NCBI GenBank assembly: GCA_007827375.1
Contig: VISH01000002.1
Location: 3,063,001-3,127,000 of the forward strand
From: Alteromonadaceae bacterium 2753L.S.0a.02
Lineage (GTDB): Bacteria > Pseudomonadota > Gammaproteobacteria > Pseudomonadales > Cellvibrionaceae
Length of the DNA stretch: 64,000 bases
Reading direction: 5' to 3'
Positions within the stretch are counted from its first letter, which is position 1; each line of letters opens with the position of its first letter. The notes beneath the pieces were generated by a model. The model searched no databases. It had not been told where the DNA came from and was given only the letters and a program-made list of their open reading frames with translations. Position numbers and translations under genes: made by a program. Shown here in pieces: positions 42,817-52,892 of this stretch.

Positions 42817-44799
42817 TTATCGGGTTGCGCAGAAACCTATTGACGATGTGCTGCCACCCGCGGGCAGGTTTGCATTCCAAGCCACACCGCTAAGCGTTAA
42901 AACGCCGCCATTTTGCGTCCAGTTCGCATTCCAGGCATTTCCCACGCTACCTTCCACTGCAAGATCAACGCTCCAGGTAACAGCACTGGAACCGGCATTG
43001 CTGACGGTTACCGTTGCGCAGTAGCCCTGGCCCCAATCATTATCGATAGCCAACGACGCTGAGACACCGCCCGCGGCACCCGAAGAGCTGCTGCTAGAAG
43101 AACTGCTTGAAGATGAGCTGGAACTGCTGGATGACGAACTGCTTGAAGATGAGCTGGTTGAAGTTGAGCTGCTTGAAGATGAGCTGCTTGAATTGGAGCT
43201 GCTTGAAGAGGAACTGCTACTGGACGATGAACTGTTTGATGATGAACTACTGCTAGACGATGAACTGCTTGAAGAGGAACTGCTCGAAGAAGAGGAACTG
43301 CTCGAAGAAGAACTGCTGCCAGTTCCGCTAGCAGCACTAATTTCGCCGTTGCTAACGGTAAGTGTTACGACATCAAGCTTGGCGCCATCCTCGCGGCGCT
43401 GCATGGTTAGAGTGTGGTTGCCCGCCGCTACATTATTAAAAGTGCTTGGCGTGATGGTACCCCAGCCACTGGTGGTCTGATTGTTTTGGGTACTCCAGGC
43501 GGCATCATCCAACTTGTAGTAAAACGAATCGTCATTGGCGTTCGCCATGTTAACCTGAACTTCAAAAGCGACATTGGCGGTTTGCGTCAGTGTAAAATCG
43601 ACGGCCACCTGGCCAGGCTGAGCGTTCGACGCGGCGCTGAGAATTTGATTGCCGTTGTTGGGCCAAACAATATACATACCTTCAGAAGCGGCGTTGTCGT
43701 ACTCAACAGCGAAGGGTGAAAAATCGAATTGCGCGTTGAGCGACTCCAATTCCACATTGAGAACGTTACTGCCGGTGGATTGATCCGGCATGCGGCATTG
43801 CTCACCGTTGTTTTGCTCACCCCAGCCATCGCCATCCGGGTCGGCATTGGGGTCGCAGCACCAGGGCGTGCCGTCGCTGTCGGTACCGCAATCCACCGTG
43901 CTGCTGCCACCACTCACTTCGAGCATTTTCGCGGCATACCGTTTACCCATCTCGATAACAGAGAAAGTACTCCAATGCAGGCCATCGCTGCGATCTCCCA
44001 GAACAGTGCCATCGGGCATCGGGCCGGAAGACACCCAATATCCATTTTCCACATAGTTCGGAATTTGCTGCACAAGCGGATTGTGCGCCGCGGCACAGCA
44101 GCCAGTGCGGGGCAATTCACCGGCGATGAAAGGCACCTCCGCCGGGTCGAGATTCAAATCGCGGCGCAAGGCAGTAACATACTCGTTCACCCACGTTAGC
44201 CAGGCCTGTTGGCCGGCGTTATTTTCGCCGTGGTGAAAAATAATGCCTTTAATAACACCAACCTCCTGGGCGCGTGTCGCCAAATCCAGAATCCAGCGGT
44301 AGATTGGCGTAGTGCCGTTTACCACCGGGGCACCACTTACGTCACCATAGGGAGGTCGACAGGCTCCGTAATCCGCACAATTGGGCAGGTGCGCCTGAAT
44401 GTCGGTGCCACCATAGGCCGCCCCGACCAAACCGATTGTCACACCGGGGCCCGCGGCCTCGGCCATGGCTACGGCAAAGGAATCTACCGGGCTTAAGCCG
44501 ATCGGCCCTGAACTGCCATCGGGTTTGGTGCGAACCCCCTCCTCACAGCGAATCACCGGCTGAAAATGCTCGCGCCACTGGCCGTAGGGAATGTTGTGCT
44601 CAGAGCAATTTTGACCCTGCAAGACTCGCACATTGGGGTGGGAAATGGGCGTATCCGGTAAATGCGCGGCGCCCTGCATGTTGGATTGGCCTAGCGCCAG
44701 ATAAATGTGGAAATTTGGGTCTGGTGCTGCGAATGCACGCGAGCTAAGCACCAGACACGAGAGGAGAGCGGGCAACAATGCCCAGATGATTGGTTTCAT
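42817..44799 (-). CDS. Modular acetyl-esterase: SASA/CE6-like, CBM, poly-Ser linker, CBM2
   Basis: The protein has 660 residues. A signal peptide (to about residue 24) is followed by a SASA/CE6-type esterase domain with the nucleophile motif LALGQSNMQG and the catalytic His in DGLHWSTFS. Next come a short Asp-rich segment (DPDGDGWGEQNNGEQC), a CBM6/35-like beta-sandwich (about 345-490), a linker almost wholly of serine (about 495-571) and a C-terminal CBM2-type domain (to GFCATR). It probably deacetylates xylan or related polysaccharide outside the cell. Poly-Ser linkers are a hallmark of Cellvibrionaceae carbohydrases. Confidence 0.92.
   Translation of the reverse strand: MKPIIWALLPALLSCLVLSSRAFAAPDPNFHIYLALGQSNMQGAAHLPDTPISHPNVRVLQGQNCSEHNIPYGQWREHFQPVIRCEEGVRTKPDGSSGPIGLSPVDSFAVAMAEAAGPGVTIGLVGAAYGGTDIQAHLPNCADYGACRPPYGDVSGAPVVNGTTPIYRWILDLATRAQEVGVIKGIIFHHGENNAGQQAWLTWVNEYVTALRRDLNLDPAEVPFIAGELPRTGCCAAAHNPLVQQIPNYVENGYWVSSGPMPDGTVLGDRSDGLHWSTFSVIEMGKRYAAKMLEVSGGSSTVDCGTDSDGTPWCCDPNADPDGDGWGEQNNGEQCRMPDQSTGSNVLNVELESLNAQFDFSPFAVEYDNAASEGMYIVWPNNGNQILSAASNAQPGQVAVDFTLTQTANVAFEVQVNMANANDDSFYYKLDDAAWSTQNNQTTSGWGTITPSTFNNVAAGNHTLTMQRREDGAKLDVVTLTVSNGEISAASGTGSSSSSSSSSSSSSSSSSSSSSSSSSSSNSSSSSSSSSSSSSNSSSSSSSSSTSTSSSSSSSSSSSSSSSSSSSSSSSSSGAAGGVSASLAIDNDWGQGYCATVTVSNAGSSAVTWSVDLAVEGSVGNAWNANWTQNGGVLTLSGVAWNANLPAGGSTSSIGFCATR
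43084..43317 (-). repeat. Serine-codon repeat encoding the poly-Ser linker
   Basis: About 235 bp of near-repeats of mixed AGC, AGT, TCT and TCA serine codons are seen, with an occasional Asn. The mixed codons keep the DNA from being a perfect microsatellite, but repeat-length variation between strains is likely. Confidence 0.85.
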
Positions 44800-45022
44800 G
44801 ATTCAATTCCTTATTCATTATTATTCGCACGGTATTTTACGTGATAACAAACTCAGGAATTGTGATCTGGGGCAGTGTGAAGTGGCTTATTGGCGGCTAA
44901 ATAGTAAGCTATAAACGTGACAGTTAGAGCAGAACGCTGTGCCTCGGCAATGATCTGCACAGCGTTTTAAAACCCAATACAGACTTAGCTTTCAAAAAAT
45001 TACAATTAAATCGGAAATAGAT

Positions 45023-45970
45023 TTATTTGATGAGGGCTACATCGTCGACGCCAAACCAGAGTTCTTTCCGGCCTACGGGCGTATCTTTCGGTATCACTTT
45101 ATTTTCCAGGTACAGCACCCGCCGCTTATCCAGATTCGCAGCGAGTATAGGCTTTTTAAAATATTTAACAAAAAGCTTAAACAAAGAGCCGTCTGCAATT
45201 ATCTTTTCAAAACCATTTTCAAGCAGCACGGCTAAACGCTTATTTTCAGGGGAGACAAACAGATAATAGGCCGCGGGATAACTCAACACCAAATTACTTT
45301 CAATTTGTACCCAGTCTTTGACAAATTCGAGTTCATTTTGAATTTCGATAATCGAGCGGGGAAAATAATCGATGCGATTTGCCTCAAGCATTTGAAACAG
45401 GCTGTAGTGGTTAACGGCGGTGCGTACTCGCATCCCCGCAGCCTCAAGCACTTCCGTGTCTGGCCAGGTATAGCCCTGACCTGCGTAAAACTGTGCCAAC
45501 TGCTCCAGTGATTTTACATCGCGGAGTTTATCTTGCCCCTCCCCGGTAACAAATAACAATCGCCAACCAATAAGGCCGCGATAAATGGGTATACGTATCG
45601 GGCGCAGTTGCGCTTCGCGCTCAGTGCTGGTCGCAAGAAAACTCACATCATACACACCGCGCTGAAGGTATAAGATATTTCTGTTTAAAGCCTTATCTTT
45701 TAAGAGCACGGGCTGCAACTTATAGTCGACTCCCGAATTCGACATAATCAAAGTGAGCAGTTCTTCAAAATACGAAAATATCCACTCGTTAACTCCCCCC
45801 GATTCGCGCACCGGGTAGTGAACGATAAGGGGGTATTTTGAGGTGTGAATTTCTGCAGTTTTTTGCGAAGTTTCGTGCGTAGAGGAAGCACCACGGTTCG
45901 CTTCAAGACCGACCGCCCAGGTGAAACAACAGAGCAAGCTCAATACCAAACCTGCTAAATAGGAAGCCAT
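45023..45970 (-). CDS. Periplasmic substrate-binding-like protein (paralogue B)
   Basis: The protein has 315 residues with an N-terminal signal (SYLAGLVLSLLCCFTWAVG). The blocks IRIPIYRGLIGWRLLFV, YAGQGYTWPDTEVLEAAG, DYFPRSIIEIQNELEF, LSYPAAYYLFVSPENK and KELWFGVDDV match the gene at 39089-39997 in order. No ABC permease or ATPase is adjacent. It may be a chemosensory or two-component ligand-binding protein, but the partner is not visible in the window. Confidence 0.8.
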   Translation of the reverse strand: MASYLAGLVLSLLCCFTWAVGLEANRGASSTHETSQKTAEIHTSKYPLIVHYPVRESGGVNEWIFSYFEELLTLIMSNSGVDYKLQPVLLKDKALNRNILYLQRGVYDVSFLATSTEREAQLRPIRIPIYRGLIGWRLLFVTGEGQDKLRDVKSLEQLAQFYAGQGYTWPDTEVLEAAGMRVRTAVNHYSLFQMLEANRIDYFPRSIIEIQNELEFVKDWVQIESNLVLSYPAAYYLFVSPENKRLAVLLENGFEKIIADGSLFKLFVKYFKKPILAANLDKRRVLYLENKVIPKDTPVGRKELWFGVDDVALIK

Positions 45971-47268
45971 CCAACATATCCCATATCGACCCCCGTTTGC
46001 AGTTACCCTCGAACGACATAAACGGGAAAATCTCGAACTTGGGAACAGACGTCACATCAAATTCCCCACTATGCTCCAAGCATAGTACAGCGCCAACTGT
46101 CTATCGAATAAGCAAACATAGCTTTTAGAAAGGATTTGGAGATATTTTGTAAAAAGTTTTTGGAATCTATTCAGGCAACTTATTGGCAGGCTGTAGATAT
46201 ACAATTGTACGCGGCGGTAACCATCTATTAGATCGGTTTGTTATTTGTGTATCAGACAGGTTTTCAGTGCAGTTGCCGATTGTGTCGCTTCATACCGTGA
46301 ACGCGGTTGTAAACGTTTGCGAAGTGTCGCAATGAACCGAGTGCACAGAAAGCTCCTACAAAAGCACTCGTTCGCAGAAAAGTACCACCAAGCTTGCAAA
46401 CGCTTTAACTGAATAATAAAACTGGTCACGTGGCCCTTTCCACGCCCGACGATTTGCGAGATCACCCGGATTACCTCCCCATAGAACCCGAAAGATAATC
46501 ACCGCGCCAATCCCACTCTTTGAGCTCCTAGCGAGTTTGGAATCATGCTTGCTCACGCCGCAGTCGCCCATGCACCCCGTTTTGACCGCTTTACTGAGTA
46601 AATTTACGATCAAACTCGCCCTTTCAATGGAAATTTTCAGTTTTTAACGACAGCAACTCAGTCTAAGTGAGCATAATCTCACCATTTTAATAAGCCATCT
46701 CACTCTAATTACAGTCAAACTCGTATTTTAAGTGGCACGTATCACAATAACTGTACACAATCTCACCATATCTAAGGAAAAACTCATACTTGCAGCTTTT
46801 AAAACTCACCAATTTGTACAACATCTCATCGAATAGCCGATACATCTCAGGTGCTGTGGTGTTTGTCGCTGCGATTAATTGATGCGGTTGTCGTGGCAAT
46901 CGGCTTTGAGGTGTTGTTGCGCTGGAAGGCTTTGCGGCGTTGCTGCGTTTTCTGGCGCGAGGCTTTGTTGAAGGTGCGTGCGTGGAGGCTGAGTCGCGCA
47001 GTTTTCTGGCTTGGTGATGGATATGCACCATTCCCTTGTCCACCAGTTCACCCCTTTTAACCCAAAAGCCCAACGCTAGGCTGGGTGTCGAAAAGAATCA
47101 GTCAAGGTTGAATAATTGGCGGATGTCCCAGAGTGTTGGCAAAAAGCAGCATAGCACTGACCCCGGTGGTTCTGCTTTACTGCTTTTAGTTTAATATTTG
47201 TGAGTTTGGCGGTTACGGATCAAAGGGGTTTGGCCTGCCCCCTATTTTGATCCTCGGAACCCGCGATA
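45971..47268. other. 1.3-kb region without a convincing gene
   Basis: Several short frames exist, of which the longest (46705-47073, minus strand) would encode 122 residues starting GFWVKRGELVDKGMVHIHHQ and followed by a Lys/Arg/Ser/Thr-rich stretch. It has no recognisable family and looks like decayed sequence. The region marks the passage from normal to AT-rich composition at the left side of the Rhs island. Confidence 0.45.
47217..47253. repeat. Hairpin-forming inverted repeat at the island edge
   Basis: GGATCAAA (47217-47224) and TTTGATCC (47246-47253) form a perfect 8-bp outer stem, and GGGG (47225-47228) can pair with CCCC (47238-47241) inside. It lies 15 bp beyond the stop of the DUF4304-like gene and lacks a T-run, so it is either a factor-assisted 3' end or a REP-like element. 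Confidence 0.5.
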
Positions 47269-47856
47269 CTATAAATAGCCTTGTAGTTTTGTTAGACCGT
47301 ATTTCTCAACAATTTTTTTCGGAGTAGGCTTCATAGGGTGATCTTCCAAAATGCGGCACAAACTACTGATAGCGCCCATTGCATCTTCGTATCTACCCAA
47401 AATGTATAAGGAAATAATAGAAATTTCATTTGATTCGCGACCGAGCCGCCACTTATGGCCTATATAGTCTGCAACAGACTGTAAAGCGTTTAAATTAGGT
47501 ATGAAATCCAAGAGTATTTTCTCGAAAAGCGTGGCATCATGAGATCCTAATACTTCTGGCCAATCGATAGCGCGTTTATCAAGATTGCTTAGTCGGGTAT
47601 ATATTCCAGTTAAACTACATTGCTCAACCTTATCCACGCGCCGTTCGATTGAATTGAAATCAGCGATTTCATGAAATGAAACACCTATATTTGTGTAATA
47701 GAGTGCCTCTGACCTACTTTTCTGAAAATTAATTATTTGAGTAGTTGCACCCCATTCCCGTAACAATGTGTTGCCTTTTTTTCTGAATTTCAGATCAAAT
47801 AAATATTTTTTATGAAATTCCGAAAGAGCAAGCCTAAAATTCTTAATATTATTCAC
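47269..47856 (-). CDS. DUF4304-like protein
   Basis: The protein has 195 residues with a GTG start at 47856. The N-terminal half has the DUF4304 pattern (FRKKGNTLLREWGATTQIINFQKSRS, then YYTNIGVSFHEI). The remainder is helical with no motif. Members are frequent near toxin loci and are often suspected to be immunity proteins. Base composition is AT-rich, as in the neighbouring Rhs gene. The assignment is by pattern only. Confidence 0.65.
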   Translation of the reverse strand: MNNIKNFRLALSEFHKKYLFDLKFRKKGNTLLREWGATTQIINFQKSRSEALYYTNIGVSFHEIADFNSIERRVDKVEQCSLTGIYTRLSNLDKRAIDWPEVLGSHDATLFEKILLDFIPNLNALQSVADYIGHKWRLGRESNEISIISLYILGRYEDAMGAISSLCRILEDHPMKPTPKKIVEKYGLTKLQGYL

Positions 47857-48348
47857 TACACACTCGCATCAATTTCTGCACTTTTAAACACATACTTTAT
47901 TTTTGCTATTTTCAAAGATACTAAATGTTTCTATCAGTTCGTGTATGAGTTCTACAAAGCGGTTTTCATTACATGGGTCCATGCTCACGCCAAAGAAAAC
48001 GACAGTCACTATGTTTACAAATACCAGTATATAGCGTGATTAAAGTAAAGTTTTGACTCAGATGATTGCGTTACCAGTGGAGATCATGGTTAAAAAGTTT
48101 GACATTCAGTTGTTTCATGATCTGCCATGACTAATTATAAAGTGTGTATATTGGAATAAATGGCAAAATATACTTAAATGGCTTCGTGTTGATTTTTATT
48201 GTAGGGTTCAAAATACAATGTTAGAATTCGCGCCAATAAAGTATTGTACTATCACTCTTAAAGCTGCTTTTATTAAGGCTATTCTTGAATATTTTTTAAT
48301 ATTTATTTTAAGGCTTTTTAGGGTCATCTATTTTTTGGGGTAAGGTGA
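47857..48348. other. 490-bp AT-rich region upstream of the Rhs gene
   Basis: Composition is clearly more AT-rich than the chromosome backbone. A possible 75-residue frame (47812-48039, plus strand) overlaps the start of the DUF4304-like gene and is not convincing. The Rhs gene has a GGTAAGGTGA-type site just before its ATG, and its promoter should lie in this gap. Confidence 0.45.
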
Positions 48349-51300
48349 ATGATTGAAATTGGATTGTATAGTTTAAAAGAGCATGTTAAAAAAAAGATAT
48401 TTGTGCTGCTTATAGCTTCCATTTTCTATCTAGCAAGTACAGCTGGTTACTCACAAGTTTTAAACTTTTGCCCTGGGCAGGTTGCCGCTTCGTGTGGCGA
48501 TGAATTTTACCTCTACGATGATATATGTAAAAAAAAGTGTTTTGACGTAGATGTGGGAAGCCTCGACTCTTCTTCGAGAGAGGAGGAGCGAGTTAAAGTT
48601 TTTTGTGAAGGTGATCCCGCATGCTCTGGTTATAACTCTTTGAGAGATTTCGATCCATATAATTACGTGGTCGGTTTCTTTAAGAAAGAAAGCATCGCAC
48701 GACCAGATATTTCGGAGGGTGATAACGTAAATCCATCATCACAAGGCACTGGAGATAAAAAAACCAAAAAGAATACGAGCTGCCACCCCGTAAATTTTCA
48801 AACTGGCGAAAAAGTAGAGTTTGCAACAGATTATCTAGAAGAAAATTCTGATTTTCCGTTGGTGGTTACAAGAACGTTAGTTGGAAAAACGTATAGGACT
48901 GGGCCGGCGGAAGTATCAGGCATTTTAGGTGTCGGCTGGAGGACCAATTTTGATAACCGGCTGAGAGTAACAACTGAAAGTTCAAGCGTCCCAAAAGGAA
49001 TGTGCCGTGTTACGACAGATGGTATAGTATATAACAGCGCCAACTGTAATATTGCAACCGCATTTACAACAAAAAGAATAGCCTTAATGTTGGAGAATAC
49101 GGTTACTGTATTTGAACCCGTTGATGGCTCTCCTGGTGAATTTGAGAATATTGGCTTCCAAAGCTATTACAAGGATGCGTCGTTAATGTACGACTCTGCG
49201 CTAAGTCAATGGGTCATTGCGTTTCAAAATGGGCTAGTTTATCGCTATAACAAAAATGGCCTTTTGAAGAGCGTCACGAATATTAATGGAATCAGACACT
49301 CCTATGCCTACAGTGGTAATAAGCTCTCAAGCATTACACACAGCTCTGGCAAGCAACTATTTTTTCATTGGAACGCTGAACATGTTGAACTCATTATTAC
49401 TCCTGAGGATGAAATTATTAGTTATTTTGGAGAGTCATATTGGGACGCTTTTGTTGGCAGAAATAGATTCCTTCTAGAGCGCGTAGAGTTTTCCAACACT
49501 GATGCCGATAAAATTAGATATGAGTATAACGATCCTTATAGCATTTTACTCACCGATGTTTACTTAGATGACATAAAATACAAAGAAATCACCTACCACT
49601 CTGATGGTAGGGTGAAGTCCAGCGGATTAGTGGATAACGTTGAAGTTAGCCACTTTGAATACGATGACTATAACAACACAACTACCGTAACTAACGCTAA
49701 AGGTGCTAAAACAAAATATAAATATACTGGAACCTCCAACGAGGTATTGACAAAAATTGATAGGTTGGCTGAGTCGAGTGATGCATGTCCCTCAGCGAGT
49801 ATTCACTACGACTATGGTAGCACCTATAATTTGCGCAGAATGGATTTCAAAAGAGATTGGAAAGGGAACAAAACGCTGTATACATACTATCCAGATACAG
49901 ATCTTGTCGAAACGGAATATTTTGATGGACTAACCACTAAATATGAATGGGATATAAATAAGCGTCCAATCATGGTTACTCGTTGGAAGGGCGCGCTACC
50001 ACAAGTTAATTGCCACTTAAGCAGCTGTTCAACTTACGTTACCGAAGACGACCCCTTCATTCATCGTCAAGAGTGGGTTTACAACGCTGAAAACAATCGT
50101 TTGTCTATGACTAAAATCATTGATTCCAAAGGCAATATATCAGAAACAAATTATAGTTATGAATTTTATTCTAGCAATATCGTCAAACAAGAAATTGTAG
50201 ACGGGCCAAGAGAAAACGTTAATGATTTAACTTTTATTAATTATGACTCGCGTGGAAGGGTGGTATCAACAATCAATGCAGCTGACCACAAATGGGAATA
50301 TTTCTATTACTCAAATAAATCAAAACCATACAAAACAATCGACCCAAATAACGTAGTAACAGAGTTTCTCTATGACGGTCGAGGACGAGTTAAAGAAAAA
50401 AAAATACATGGCGATTCCGTCTTGTTACATAAGTACAATTATAATCGATTTGGAAAGCGGTCTTTCGTTTCAGTTCCTGGATTTACTAGGGAGTATAAAT
50501 ATGATTCCGCAGGTAGGTACACAGGTTGGTCGGATGGCGAAGTACAAAATACTGATTATATAAACAGACGAAAAGTAGTAGTTTATGACAATCTTAGCAA
50601 TGTTATTGAGACAAGGATGGAGTATGTAAAAGTTGAATTAGACGGGAGCACGCCCATTTATATTGATATTCCAGACTTGGCTTTAAAGTGGAAATACGAT
50701 CGACTGGGCAATCTGGAAGCTTCACTTACAGATTATGGCCATAATTCAAATACTTTTACTTATGATGCGGCTCTGAACCTGAAAACTTCTCATGATTCAG
50801 TATCGTTTACAGAATATCTATACGATGCAAAAAATAGGATCACAAAGCAATTAACTGACAATGTGGAAGCCATGGGGTTTGTTTATGGTGACAATAATGA
50901 ATTAAGTAAATTTACAGACCCTAGAAATAACGTGACTACTTACTCAGTCCACGATATAAGTAAGAAGGAGGTTAATAGTCCTGATGCTGGCTATATACAA
51001 AAGAAGTTTGATGCAGCAGGAAATTTGGTTTCTCTACAAAAAACTGGAAAGAATATTATTTCGTACAGTTATGATGAATTAAACCGATTGAAATATGCAT
51101 TGGAAGGAGGAACTCCATACCCAAAAATATTTTTCTATTATGATGATCATCCAGCATGTCCAGATGGTAAAAACCTTATCGGTAAAATTTGTTATGTGAC
51201 AGATGGGGTGGGAACTACGCATTATAGCTACACAAAAACAGGGAATATAGAGTGGCAAAAAACTAGCATTATGGGTAATAAATATTCCTTGAATTACCAA

Positions 51301-52875
51301 TATGATTCGTTAGATCGACTATCCACTATCATGTACGGTGGTCAATCTATGGGCGTCAGATATACGTACGGGAAAGACAGTGTCCCGACAGGGGTGGAAG
51401 CCCTCGTAAATAATAGCTGGGTACCCGTAGTATCGCTTAAAGTTGGCCCGCGCTCTAAGGAATATACATATGGAAATGGCGTGGCATCGCAATATATATT
51501 TGACGGTGATGGTGGGCTATTGGCGATTAACAGTGACGTGTACAACAAGCAATATACATTAGATACGTCTAATCGCGTTACTGGTGAATATAAGAAATTA
51601 TTAAATGATGAGGGATCCGCGTTTCACGCATATTATTATGATAATCGCGGGCGGTTAGAGGAGTCTTACATATCCGGCACTTCTTCAATGAAGGCTCGGA
51701 ACAATGAATACTGGTCTTATGACGATAATGGAAACTTGACTAGCTATAAGAACAATGGACGTACAACAATTATCGAATACGACGATAACAGCAACAAATT
51801 GCTGTCATATGATGGCCGGGATACTCGGTTTGATGAAGCGGGAAATATTACCCAATATAAACAGACTTATGGCTTCACGTATGATAACTTCGGGCGGGCT
51901 GTTAAGTTTAGCGTGCCAGCGCCTACTTCTTACGACCTATACTACAATTTTCAGAATCACCGTGTTATGAAAAAATATTCGGCCTACGGGAACGTGACAA
52001 GGCATGATCTATTTTTATTTGATGCGTCTGGAAGACTTATGTATGACGAAAGGCACGAAGGAGCCAGTAAATCTGGTTCCCCTACCAAGCGCAAACAATA
52101 TATATATTTTGACGGTCAGATAGTTGGTTATGTTTATAATGGATCATTATATTACGTACACAACGATAACCTAGGTAGACCCGAATTGCTTACAAATGCG
52201 AATAAATCTATTGTCTGGCAGGTTCAAAATACCCCTTTTGGAAGGCACAAACACTTAAAGTCAAACTCGACGCTAGACTTTAATATTGGCTTTCCTGGGC
52301 AGTATTATGATACGACTATAGGGATGTGGTATAACTGGAATCGCTGGTATGATCAGTCGACTGGGCGCTATCTTCAAAGCGATCCGACCGGTATACAAGC
52401 TGGCGCAAACACTTATTTGTATGTTAATGGAGACCCTCTAAACAATGTAGACCCCGAGGGTCTTAGGTCGGTTATGCGAGCAAACCAATATATAAGAAAT
52501 TCTTGGAATCGGTTTTTAAACACTTTTAGGGGTCAAGGCATGTCTCCAGCTGAATTGGCTCCGGTATACAATACACTAAATCGAACAAGCCCCATACAGC
52601 TATCACTTACGCCAACAAACGCTGCGCGAAACCCGAGATTACATGAGATGCTAGGTAATCTTGACGTATATAATGGAGTCAAGAAAGAAACTGTTGTTAA
52701 TGTTCCCGCTGCATGTTTGGGAGGCTCGTGCCAAGTAGATGTTGAGGTTTGTTACTGTCCGGCTAGCGCCGGATACTCCCAGTGTAGTGTCACCCCTGAG
52801 TTAAAAACTTCGATGGCTGACGACCCAAATTGTTTCTGCTCAGTTGAGAAGAAACCTTTTTCTGGGATTAACTAA
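48349..52875 (+). CDS. Rhs/YD-repeat protein with variable cysteine-rich C-terminal tip
   Basis: The protein has 1508 residues with an N-terminal signal (IFVLLIASIFYLASTAGYSQ) and a short cysteine-containing domain. A DUF6531-type block (PVNFQTGEKVEFATDYLEE, LGVGWRTNFDNRLRV) is followed by many YD repeats (RYEYND, YDELNRL, YDNFGR and similar) and the Rhs core (TGRYLQSDPTGIQAGANTYLYVNGDPLNNVDPEG, about 1336-1371, quoted here in part as SDPTG...DPEG). The 137-residue tip beyond DPEGL differs from the core, with seven cysteines near its end. It is probably a secreted polymorphic toxin; the tip activity is unknown. Confidence 0.9.
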   Translation: MIEIGLYSLKEHVKKKIFVLLIASIFYLASTAGYSQVLNFCPGQVAASCGDEFYLYDDICKKKCFDVDVGSLDSSSREEERVKVFCEGDPACSGYNSLRDFDPYNYVVGFFKKESIARPDISEGDNVNPSSQGTGDKKTKKNTSCHPVNFQTGEKVEFATDYLEENSDFPLVVTRTLVGKTYRTGPAEVSGILGVGWRTNFDNRLRVTTESSSVPKGMCRVTTDGIVYNSANCNIATAFTTKRIALMLENTVTVFEPVDGSPGEFENIGFQSYYKDASLMYDSALSQWVIAFQNGLVYRYNKNGLLKSVTNINGIRHSYAYSGNKLSSITHSSGKQLFFHWNAEHVELIITPEDEIISYFGESYWDAFVGRNRFLLERVEFSNTDADKIRYEYNDPYSILLTDVYLDDIKYKEITYHSDGRVKSSGLVDNVEVSHFEYDDYNNTTTVTNAKGAKTKYKYTGTSNEVLTKIDRLAESSDACPSASIHYDYGSTYNLRRMDFKRDWKGNKTLYTYYPDTDLVETEYFDGLTTKYEWDINKRPIMVTRWKGALPQVNCHLSSCSTYVTEDDPFIHRQEWVYNAENNRLSMTKIIDSKGNISETNYSYEFYSSNIVKQEIVDGPRENVNDLTFINYDSRGRVVSTINAADHKWEYFYYSNKSKPYKTIDPNNVVTEFLYDGRGRVKEKKIHGDSVLLHKYNYNRFGKRSFVSVPGFTREYKYDSAGRYTGWSDGEVQNTDYINRRKVVVYDNLSNVIETRMEYVKVELDGSTPIYIDIPDLALKWKYDRLGNLEASLTDYGHNSNTFTYDAALNLKTSHDSVSFTEYLYDAKNRITKQLTDNVEAMGFVYGDNNELSKFTDPRNNVTTYSVHDISKKEVNSPDAGYIQKKFDAAGNLVSLQKTGKNIISYSYDELNRLKYALEGGTPYPKIFFYYDDHPACPDGKNLIGKICYVTDGVGTTHYSYTKTGNIEWQKTSIMGNKYSLNYQYDSLDRLSTIMYGGQSMGVRYTYGKDSVPTGVEALVNNSWVPVVSLKVGPRSKEYTYGNGVASQYIFDGDGGLLAINSDVYNKQYTLDTSNRVTGEYKKLLNDEGSAFHAYYYDNRGRLEESYISGTSSMKARNNEYWSYDDNGNLTSYKNNGRTTIIEYDDNSNKLLSYDGRDTRFDEAGNITQYKQTYGFTYDNFGRAVKFSVPAPTSYDLYYNFQNHRVMKKYSAYGNVTRHDLFLFDASGRLMYDERHEGASKSGSPTKRKQYIYFDGQIVGYVYNGSLYYVHNDNLGRPELLTNANKSIVWQVQNTPFGRHKHLKSNSTLDFNIGFPGQYYDTTIGMWYNWNRWYDQSTGRYLQSDPTGIQAGANTYLYVNGDPLNNVDPEGLRSVMRANQYIRNSWNRFLNTFRGQGMSPAELAPVYNTLNRTSPIQLSLTPTNAARNPRLHEMLGNLDVYNGVKKETVVNVPAACLGGSCQVDVEVCYCPASAGYSQCSVTPELKTSMADDPNCFCSVEKKPFSGIN

Positions 52876-52892
52876 ATCATAGGTAAAAAAGC

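Noticed and set aside
43008..43480. Long antisense frames across the poly-Ser linker, rich in Leu/Glu/Asp or Ala/Val
   Set aside because: They are shadows of the serine-codon repeat of the esterase gene.
46705..47073. 122-codon minus-strand frame with a basic Ser/Thr-rich product
   Set aside because: No recognisable domain, low-complexity composition and no good ribosome site; more likely decayed sequence.
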